Of a stretch of 18,506 nucleotides of DNA, positions 6,596-11,655 are shown one piece after another. A model generated the notes under the pieces. It saw only the letters and a program-made list of their open reading frames with translations, searched no databases and was not told the DNA's origin. The DNA is from Phycisphaerales bacterium UBA2402 (GTDB lineage: Bacteria; Planctomycetota; Phycisphaerae; Phycisphaerales; UBA1924). The translations under genes and the position numbers were made by a program. Each line of letters begins with the position of its first letter. Within the stretch, counting starts at the first letter, position 1. Location: positions 2,608 to 21,113 of the forward strand of contig DDSA01000226.1 in assembly GCA_002343715.1 (NCBI GenBank). Reading direction: 5' to 3'.

Positions 6596-6660
6596 GCGGA
6601 TGGCCCGAGTCGAACGGGACGCGTCCGCGAATGTCGAATCAAACGCCCGTCTCTCCGGGC
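6596..6660 (-). promoter_or_regulatory. Tandem intergenic hairpins upstream of membrane-protein gene
   Basis: Two stem-loops upstream of the ATG at 6576. The first has arms GCCCG (6645-6649) and CGGGC (6656-6660). The second has outer arms GCGGA / TCCGC (6596-6600, 6624-6628) and inner CCCG / CGGG with a 7-base loop. The loop resembles a tRNA T-loop (TTCGACT), but no matching 5' acceptor strand or anticodon arm exists, so it is not called a tRNA. They may slow transcription or punctuate the message. Confidence 0.4.
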
Positions 6661-6662
6661 TG

Positions 6663-6758
6663 TCACGCCGTTGTTCCTGCTCCTGGCTCCAGGCGTTCTC
6701 GTGCCGCGATTACGTCAACAGGTTTACGGGCCGTGCCTTCTCGCGCTGTTGCGGCCAT
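6663..6758 (-). CDS. Possible 31-residue ORF
   Basis: ATG 6758 to TGA 6663 on the minus strand, inside an otherwise empty gap. It reads 'MAATAREGTARKPVDVIAAR' then an ERLEPGAG tail, a plausible basic helical peptide. The ribosome site (GGACAAGGG) is crowded against the start. The stop is followed by a hairpin (6645-6660), as seen after other genes here. The evidence is thin; it may be chance. Confidence 0.25.
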   Translation of the reverse strand: MAATAREGTARKPVDVIAARERLEPGAGTTA

Positions 6759-6766
6759 CCCTTGTC

Positions 6767-6837
6767 CGGCGTCCCGGGCGCGAAGGGAGAATGTCGATGC
6801 TCGCCCTCAACTTGTGGAACGGGGCGAAGTGTTCGGG
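6767..6837. repeat. 71-bp exact direct repeat, copy 2
   Basis: Identical to 6325-6395. On the minus strand it begins four bases after the stop codon of the 130-aa gene (TGA at 6842). Both copies thus sit immediately 3' of a gene, 442 bp apart, which could support recombination that deletes the membrane-protein gene between them. Confidence 0.9.
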
Positions 6838-6841
6838 GTCG

Positions 6842-7234
6842 TCAGCCGAGTTCTGCGATTGCGGCCTCCATCGCCGCGAGCGCCTCGGAGTCCTCCTTGA
6901 TCCGCTTGCGCGTGTTTTCGGCGTTGTCTTCCGCAATCGCAATGATCATGCGGGCGTACCGCTTGGGCAGACGCTTGAGCGCCGCAAGCACGTTTTCACC
7001 ACGCCATTCACCCCACGCCGACGGGTCAAGTGTCCAGCAGAACGTCAAGCCGCACTCGTGTGCGGCCTCGAACTTCATGCAACACCGCTGCTGGCCGCGT
7101 GTGACCCCGGCGTCCGTGCAACCGGTCACGCTCTCCCACGGGAGTTCGTCCCACTCGGACAGTTTGATCTTCTCTTGGCCGATGGCCTTGTAGTGTTCCG
7201 CGAGCCGCACATAGTCCTCGATGCTCCTGCTCAT
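6842..7234 (-). CDS. Hypothetical protein, 130 aa, first gene of left operon
   Basis: ATG 7234 with GGAGAAAGACGGAC upstream; the extension to 7300 would run into the promoter and is rejected. N-terminal helix 'SIEDYVRLAEHYKAIGQEKI'. The centre holds four cysteines and two tryptophans ('GCTDAGVTRGQQRCCMKFEA', 'ECGLTFCWTLDPSAWGEWRG'), and the end is a coiled-coil-like 'NTRKRIKEDSEALAAMEAAI'. The cysteines could bind metal but do not form a classical finger. As first gene after the promoter at 7284-7311 it may be among the most expressed of the operon. Function unknown. Confidence 0.75.
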   Translation of the reverse strand: MSRSIEDYVRLAEHYKAIGQEKIKLSEWDELPWESVTGCTDAGVTRGQQRCCMKFEAAHECGLTFCWTLDPSAWGEWRGENVLAALKRLPKRYARMIIAIAEDNAENTRKRIKEDSEALAAMEAAIAELG

Positions 7235-7283
7235 GTCCGTCTTTCTCCGGCGTCGCCGGGGTGGGGGGTTCTGTTGTTTCTGG

Positions 7284-7311
7284 AGTGTACCATACAACAC
7301 AACGCTGTCAG
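7284..7311 (-). promoter_or_regulatory. Leftward promoter for the left operon
   Basis: On the minus strand CTGACA (7306-7311), a 16-bp spacer, then TACACT (7284-7289), overlapping the end of the HTH gene. The spacer contains TTGTGTTGTATG, also present at the promoter at 18156-18184 and nearly so at 7868-7895. It would drive the operon from the 130-aa gene to the left edge. TATGGT (7289-7294) is an alternative -10. Confidence 0.55.
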
Positions 7312-7538
7312 CCCCGGAGCCGAAAGTTTTTTCCCTTTGGTCTGGCGTGCATCTGGATGTTGTTGTCCCTGCACCTCTTGGCCAAGGCGCTGACCCACTG
7401 CTGCGTCACACCGAACTCGTCGGCAATCGCCGAATGGCTCATCGTGGTGCGGAGCAGCCTGTCCACGATTTTCAGGGTCAACGACTCGTACGGACGCCCC
7501 CCGTTCTGCCGCTGTGGTTTTCTTTCGGTCTGGCTCAT
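7308..7538 (-). CDS. Small helix-turn-helix DNA-binding protein, 76 aa
   Basis: ATG 7538 overlaps the upstream stop as ATGA, with CCAGGAGG upstream. The centre, residues about 20-58, reads 'IVDRLLRTTMSHSAIADEFG' followed by VTQQWVSALAKRCRD. This is a clean helix-turn-helix (SAIADEFGVTQQWVSALAKR) in which the recognition helix starts near VTQQWV. Flanks are basic (TERKPQRQNGGR; HARPKGKNFRLRG), as expected for DNA binding. It is encoded between the divergent promoters, and its coding end overlaps the left-operon promoter. That position fits a phage transcription regulator, perhaps acting on the shared TTGTGTTGTATG sites; this target is inference. Confidence 0.85.
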   Translation of the reverse strand: MSQTERKPQRQNGGRPYESLTLKIVDRLLRTTMSHSAIADEFGVTQQWVSALAKRCRDNNIQMHARPKGKNFRLRG

Positions 7539-7873
7539 CGTTGCTGGTCCTCCTGGGTGATGACCGCGGGGCCGAACAGCATTTGGGCGTGCCGCACAAT
7601 CCCAGGAACAGCGGGAGCCAACTCCGTGTCTGGCGCTGGAGTGAAATCCCGGTACCCGTTGGCCAGAATCCAGTCCACCGTCTCGCGCAGAACGCGGAGA
7701 CGCTTTTCGGTCTGGGGCACCGGGCAGTACGGGGCCTCGATCTGCGTCCTTGCGGCGAACCCCGCGAGGGCGTTCAGCGCGTCGTCGCCAGCATCGGGTC
7801 CGTCCGGGGTGTCGGGGGTCAGGGAAGCCAGCGGCCACTTTTTTTTCTCGGGCGTTGCGTGCTTGGCTTGCAT
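7535..7873 (-). CDS. Hypothetical protein, 112 aa
   Basis: ATG 7873 is chosen, although no ribosome site precedes it (ACAAACAAACCG). An upstream ATG at 7942 also lacks one and would run through the divergent promoter. N-terminus basic and Pro/Asp-rich ('MQAKHATPEKKKWPLASL'). The C-terminal half is helical, 'TEKRLRVLRETVDWILANGY' then 'APAVPGIVRHAQMLFGPAVI'. It is translationally coupled to the HTH gene through ATGA and probably cotranscribed with it. Possibly translated from a leaderless or very short leader. Function unknown. Confidence 0.65.
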   Translation of the reverse strand: MQAKHATPEKKKWPLASLTPDTPDGPDAGDDALNALAGFAARTQIEAPYCPVPQTEKRLRVLRETVDWILANGYRDFTPAPDTELAPAVPGIVRHAQMLFGPAVITQEDQQR

Positions 7874-7895
7874 CGGTTTGTTTGTGTGGTATGAT
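7868..7895 (+). promoter_or_regulatory. Rightward promoter for the replication operon
   Basis: TTGCAT (7868-7873), a 16-bp spacer and TATGAT (7890-7895), with an extended -10 TGG in front. Its TTTGTGTGGTATGAT segment closely matches the promoter at 18156-18184. It lies in the divergent gap before the first rightward gene. A minus-strand GTTGTATCC (7904-7912) nearby may serve the opposite direction, but its promoter is less clear. Confidence 0.65.
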
Positions 7896-7947
7896 CGGTC
7901 TCGGATACAACGGAAGTCTACACCCGAAACCAGAGGATGCAAGGGCG

Positions 7948-8328
7948 ATGAGCATGACCACCGGAGAAATCCTGGCCCGGTTCCGCGAACTCTCGGACGA
8001 GATCGACGCGCTCAAGGCGCACGAGAAAAAGTTGAACGCGGAGTGGGACGAACTGGAAAAGGCGATTGCGTCCGAATCCGAGACGCAGGGCGTGCCGTAT
8101 TTTTCGGCCAACGGGGTGCGGGTCAAGGTCGAGCCCGCGGTCCGTGTCGGGTACGATCCGGCCCGTTGGGGCGAGCTGCTGGAGTGGGCCGCCAAGACGG
8201 GCAACTACGCGATGGTGCAGCGCCGCCTCGGCGAGAAGGCCGTCATGGACTACATTGATTCCGGGCAGGGCACGCCGCCCGGCGTGGAACTCTCGACGTA
8301 CACGAAGGTTTCGGTGACGAGGAACTGA
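7948..8328 (+). CDS. Phage early protein with coiled-coil N-terminus, 126 aa
   Basis: First gene of the rightward operon. ATG 7948 has AGAGGA ten bases upstream; ATG 7954, with AAGGG upstream, is nearly as good. Residues 1-50 are a heptad-like charged helix ('LARFRELSDEIDALKAHEKK', 'LNAEWDELEKAIASESETQG'). A beta strand 'VRVKVEPAVRVG' leads to 'WGELLEWAAKTGNYAMVQRR' and a closing 'TPPGVELSTYTKVSVTRN'. I recall the late pattern (W..L...... tG....lqrR ... vPpGVe......v.) from uncharacterised proteins next to phage recombination and SSB genes. A role in DNA metabolism is inferred from context only. Confidence 0.75.
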   Translation: MSMTTGEILARFRELSDEIDALKAHEKKLNAEWDELEKAIASESETQGVPYFSANGVRVKVEPAVRVGYDPARWGELLEWAAKTGNYAMVQRRLGEKAVMDYIDSGQGTPPGVELSTYTKVSVTRN

Positions 8329-8399
8329 GCAACGCGGGGGTGTTCGCGGCCCGCTTTCAATCCGCGTTCGCACCATCACACCGAAAGGACAGAAGCATC

Positions 8400-9125
8400 A
8401 TGGCGAAGACTCACATCGAGAAAAAGCACGAAGGCGGAGCGCTGGCGATCGCCGGCTCGGACGATTTTTTCAGCACGCCCACCGTCGTGAACGCGGAGGC
8501 CGGGGACCGCATGATCCCGGTGCTGCACTTGTACCAGGGGACCGCGCAGGAGTCCGAGACGTTCGCCCCCGCCACGTTCACGCTCGGCGATCTGGTGGAT
8601 TCCATCGAGAAGCGCAAGGTCAACAGCCGCCGGATCACCGTCATCACCGGCAAAAAGGTGTGGGTCCGGTTTGAGAAGGGGCAGAAGGCCCCGGTCTACT
8701 CGTTCACCCGCAAGCAGGACGTGCCCGCGGATGACCTCGAATGGATCGACCGGAAAGACGGCAAGAAGCCCCACCCGCTGGCGACCGAGGTGTTGGAGTT
8801 CATGGTGCTCGTCACCGGGGAACCGTGGCCGTACGTTCTGCGGTGCAAGGTGAAGAACTTCAACGCGGGGCGGCTGATCAACGAACTGGTCGAGCGGGCC
8901 AAGAGCAACCGTCGCTTCGCGGAGATTGAACTGGACTTTGAGAAGCAGAAGAACGACCTGGGCGCGTACGCGGTGCTCCGTCCCCGTGACGTGGGGAACG
9001 TGTCGACGGAGCGTGCGGCGGAAGTCGTGTCGTGGGCCAGGCGTCTTGCCGCGGGAGGCGTGAAGGTGCAGGACATCGGTTCCGAGCCCAGCGGCGGCGC
9101 GTCGGATGACGATGTGCCGATCTGA
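8400..9125 (+). CDS. Putative phage ssDNA-binding / replication accessory protein, 241 aa
   Basis: ATG 8400 with GAAAGGACAG upstream; the frame upstream to 8340 lacks a site. The core reads 'GDRMIPVLHLYQGTAQESET', 'FTLGDLVDSIEKRKVNSRRI', 'FEKGQKAPVYSFTRKQDVPA', 'VTGEPWPYVLRCKVKNFNAG'. This beta-rich plan with aromatic and basic residues is common in phage proteins of the single-strand-binding type. It ends in a flexible Gly/Ser linker and an acidic tip SDDDVPI, closely resembling the DDDIPF tip by which bacterial SSB recruits partners. The next gene is an SNF2-type helicase and the operon ends with a primase-helicase. Direct binding to ssDNA is inferred, not shown. Confidence 0.65.
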   Translation: MAKTHIEKKHEGGALAIAGSDDFFSTPTVVNAEAGDRMIPVLHLYQGTAQESETFAPATFTLGDLVDSIEKRKVNSRRITVITGKKVWVRFEKGQKAPVYSFTRKQDVPADDLEWIDRKDGKKPHPLATEVLEFMVLVTGEPWPYVLRCKVKNFNAGRLINELVERAKSNRRFAEIELDFEKQKNDLGAYAVLRPRDVGNVSTERAAEVVSWARRLAAGGVKVQDIGSEPSGGASDDDVPI

Positions 9126-9160
9126 TCGACGCGGCGGGGGCGACCCACCCCGCTGCTCTC

Positions 9161-9199
9161 GGCGTCCGGGACTGTCCCACCCGGACGCCGATTCTTTCT
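9161..9199 (+). terminator. Intrinsic terminator after the SSB-like gene
   Basis: Perfect 10-bp stem GGCGTCCGGG (9161-9170) / CCCGGACGCC (9180-9189), a 9-base loop, then T-rich GATTCTTTCTC. It lies between two genes of the same strand, so it may terminate only partially and lower expression of the downstream helicase operon. Confidence 0.75.
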
Positions 9200-9208
9200 C
9201 CTCAACTC

Positions 9209-9245
9209 CCCCGCCGCGGTCTTACGCATCTCGGCGGGGTTTTCA
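9209..9245 (+). promoter_or_regulatory. Second hairpin that could cover the helicase ribosome site
   Basis: CCCCGCCG (9209-9216) pairs with CGGCGGGG (9232-9239), 15-base loop, followed by TTTTC and the helicase ATG at 9246. GGGG in the 3' arm is the only Shine-Dalgarno candidate for the helicase, so the fold could either end transcription or mask translation initiation. Confidence 0.55.
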
Positions 9246-10709
9246 ATGACCATCCAACTCCGCCAGCATCAGGACAAGGGGGCGGGCATCGTTGCCTCCG
9301 TGCCGCGGTACGGGCTGTTCTTTGACTGCGGGGCCGGCAAGACCATCACCGTGCTTGAGGGTGTCCGGCGCTTCGGGAAAGGCAAGTGGGTTGTTGTCTG
9401 CCCCCTTTCGGTGGTCGAGAACGCGTGGCTCCGCGACGCGGCGGCGCTCGGCTTCACGGCGATCCACTCCATCGCGGAGAAACAACCGGGCGAACGCAAG
9501 CGGATCATCGAGAGCGTCAAGTCCGGGATCGTCGTGGTGAACTTCGACGTGTACGCGAAGCACGTTGATGATTTCATCCGCTGCGGGTACCGCAAACTCG
9601 TGATCGACGAGTCTTCTCGGATGAAGAACCCCGACGCGGTGCAGTGCAGAGCGATCCTGCGGCACGCGGCGCTGTGCGACAGGTTCTACTGCCTTTCGGG
9701 TACGCCGGCCCCGAACGGGGACCACGAACTATGGGCGCAGCTCAGGGCGATTGCCCCAGATTGGATCGACGCCTCGCCGTACCAGTTCTGGTACCGCTGG
9801 TTCACGCCGCGGGTCGAGTGGGTCCGCGTCAAGGGCGGCCAGCAGCGCAAGGTCATCAAGGGCTGGGACATCAAGTCCGAGAAAGAAGCCGAGTTCCGAA
9901 AACTGGTTGCGTCTGTTTCGTGGACTCTCCGCAAGGAGGACTGCCTTGACCTGCCTCCCCAGGCCGACGTGATCCGCGCCGTGCGGCTCAGCGGGCCGGA
10001 ACTCGCGGCGTACGACCGGGTGGTCGCCGAGTTGAAGATGCTTGTCAAACGATGCGGTTCAGACCGTGACGAGCTGGGGCGATTCATTGTTGTCCGCGAA
10101 GTCAAGGTCAAGGCGTGCGCCGCGGTCCACAAGCTGCGGCAGCTCTGCGGCGGCTGGGCGTACGCGGACGGGGAGGCGAATGAGTACGGCTTGTCCAAAC
10201 TGAATGAACTCGACGGTTTGCTCGACGAAATCGGGCACCGCCAGGTGGTTGTCTGGGTGGATTTCCGGCACGACGTTGCGAGGATCGCGGGTCTGCTGTC
10301 GGACAGAAAAAAATCTTTCCGAAGGCTCGTGGGCGGGGGCGACCCGGTTGCCGAGTCGGTGCGTGCGTTCCAGGCCCACGATCTTGATGTCTTGGTGTGC
10401 CACCCACAATCTGTGGGGCACGGGGTCACAATGACCGCGGCGCACCACGCGGTCTACTACACGCTGCCGTGGTCGTATGAGTTGTACAAGCAGTCTCGGG
10501 ACCGGATTCACCGGATGGGGCAGGGTGTCCCCGTGACGTATCATCACCTTCTTGCGTCGGAGACGGTTGATTTCCAGGTGCTCGACGTGGTGCGGACCAA
10601 GAAAGCATCCCGCGAGGCGATGAACGCGTGCTTGGCGGCGCTCGGTGTGGACCTCACAATCACGGAAGATGAGGCGGAGAATGACGAAGGAATCGGGGCC
10701 GAAGGTTGA
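9246..10709 (+). CDS. SNF2-type DEAD-box helicase / ATPase
   Basis: 487-residue superfamily 2 helicase-like ATPase, probably a translocase or helicase acting on duplex DNA in phage replication or recombination. Motifs in order: Q-like 'LRQHQDKGAG' (5-14), Walker A 'DCGAGKT' (27-33), Walker B with DESS instead of DEAH (121-124, VIDESSRMKNP), motif III 'SGTPAPN' (151-157), and motif VI 'QSRDRIHRMGQ' (416-426), which is characteristic of the SNF2/Rad54-like group. Size is that of compact phage members with few insertions. Start ATG 9246 follows GGGG in a hairpin. Its end overlaps the methyltransferase start by 29 bases. A short acidic tail (TEDEAENDEGIGAEG) ends it. Confidence 0.9.
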   Translation: MTIQLRQHQDKGAGIVASVPRYGLFFDCGAGKTITVLEGVRRFGKGKWVVVCPLSVVENAWLRDAAALGFTAIHSIAEKQPGERKRIIESVKSGIVVVNFDVYAKHVDDFIRCGYRKLVIDESSRMKNPDAVQCRAILRHAALCDRFYCLSGTPAPNGDHELWAQLRAIAPDWIDASPYQFWYRWFTPRVEWVRVKGGQQRKVIKGWDIKSEKEAEFRKLVASVSWTLRKEDCLDLPPQADVIRAVRLSGPELAAYDRVVAELKMLVKRCGSDRDELGRFIVVREVKVKACAAVHKLRQLCGGWAYADGEANEYGLSKLNELDGLLDEIGHRQVVVWVDFRHDVARIAGLLSDRKKSFRRLVGGGDPVAESVRAFQAHDLDVLVCHPQSVGHGVTMTAAHHAVYYTLPWSYELYKQSRDRIHRMGQGVPVTYHHLLASETVDFQVLDVVRTKKASREAMNACLAALGVDLTITEDEAENDEGIGAEG

Positions 10710-11655
10710 TCTGCGGTGCGGCGATTGCCTGAACGTGCTTCCGACGCTGAAATCCCGGAGCGTCAACTGCTGCGTCACCTCGTCGCCGTACTGGGGCCTG
10801 CGCGACTACGGGCACGATGACCAACTCGGTCTCGAAAAGACGCCGGAGGAATACGTCGTCAAGATGGTTCGGGTGTTCCGCGAAGTGCGGCGCGTGCTGC
10901 GAGATGATGGGACGCTCTGGTTGAATCTAGGGGATTCGTATAACGGCTCAAGCGGCAGCGGCGGCAAGACCGAGAAGCAGGCCACCAACGCCGGATTGTT
11001 CCACTCTGCGGGCGTTCGTCTTGCGGACGGCCTCAAACCCAAAGACCTCGTAGGCATCCCCTGGCGCGTCGCCTTCGCTCTGCAAGCGGACGGGTGGTAT
11101 CTGCGGCAGGACATCATCTGGCACAAGCCCAACCCGATGCCCGAATCCGTGACTGACCGTTGCACGAAGGCGCACGAATACGTCTTCCTGTTGGCGAAGT
11201 CGCAGCGGTACTACTACGACGCGGAGGTGGTGAAGGAGCCGAGCGTCGATCCTGAATCACTGCGTGGCCGCAACAAACGCAACGATTACAAGTTTGTTGG
11301 GCAATGGGGGAGCGACACGCGCGGCGGATTCTCTGCGATCCCAGAAGGAAAGACATACCCAACCCGCAACCGCCGCTCCGTCTGGACGATCACGCCTAAG
11401 CCTTTCAAGGGTGCCCACTTCGCGGTGTTCCCTCCCGACTTGGCCGAGCCGTGCGTTCTCGCAGGGTGTCCCGCTGGCGGAACCGTTCTCGACCCGTTCA
11501 ACGGGTCCGGAACCTGCGGCGTGGTCGCCGTCAAGAACGGGCGAAACTACGTCGGGATCGAACTGAATCCGGAGTACGCTGAGATGTCGCGGGCACGCAT
11601 CGAATACGCGCTACGAACCACAAGCGAAGAACTGTTCATCGGAGGCGGAAAATGA
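10681..11655 (+). CDS. DNA amino-methyltransferase, beta class (N4-cytosine or N6-adenine)
   Basis: 324 residues. The catalytic motif IV comes first, 'VTSSPYWGLRDYG' (residues 32-44), and the AdoMet-binding motif I last, 'VLDPFNGSGTCGVVAVKNGR' (from Asp271), which is the order of beta-class enzymes. Between them lie 'DDGTLWLNLGDSYNGS', 'LVGIPWRVAFALQADGWYLR', 'DIIWHKPNPMPESVTDRCTK' and the usual 'HEYVFLLAKS.RYYYD', all typical of phage and type II modification enzymes. The tetrapeptide is SSPY where SPPY or DPPY is usual. Whether N4 of cytosine or N6 of adenine is modified, and the site, cannot be told. ATG 10681 follows GAGGCGGAGA inside the helicase gene. It ends ATGA with the primase gene. 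No nuclease partner is present. Confidence 0.92.
   Translation: MTKESGPKVDLRCGDCLNVLPTLKSRSVNCCVTSSPYWGLRDYGHDDQLGLEKTPEEYVVKMVRVFREVRRVLRDDGTLWLNLGDSYNGSSGSGGKTEKQATNAGLFHSAGVRLADGLKPKDLVGIPWRVAFALQADGWYLRQDIIWHKPNPMPESVTDRCTKAHEYVFLLAKSQRYYYDAEVVKEPSVDPESLRGRNKRNDYKFVGQWGSDTRGGFSAIPEGKTYPTRNRRSVWTITPKPFKGAHFAVFPPDLAEPCVLAGCPAGGTVLDPFNGSGTCGVVAVKNGRNYVGIELNPEYAEMSRARIEYALRTTSEELFIGGGK

Noticed and set aside
6596..6660. tRNA-like T-loop (GTTCGACT in a CCCG/CGGG stem) on the minus strand
   Set aside because: No complementary acceptor strand or anticodon arm lies at the right distance; treated as a hairpin.
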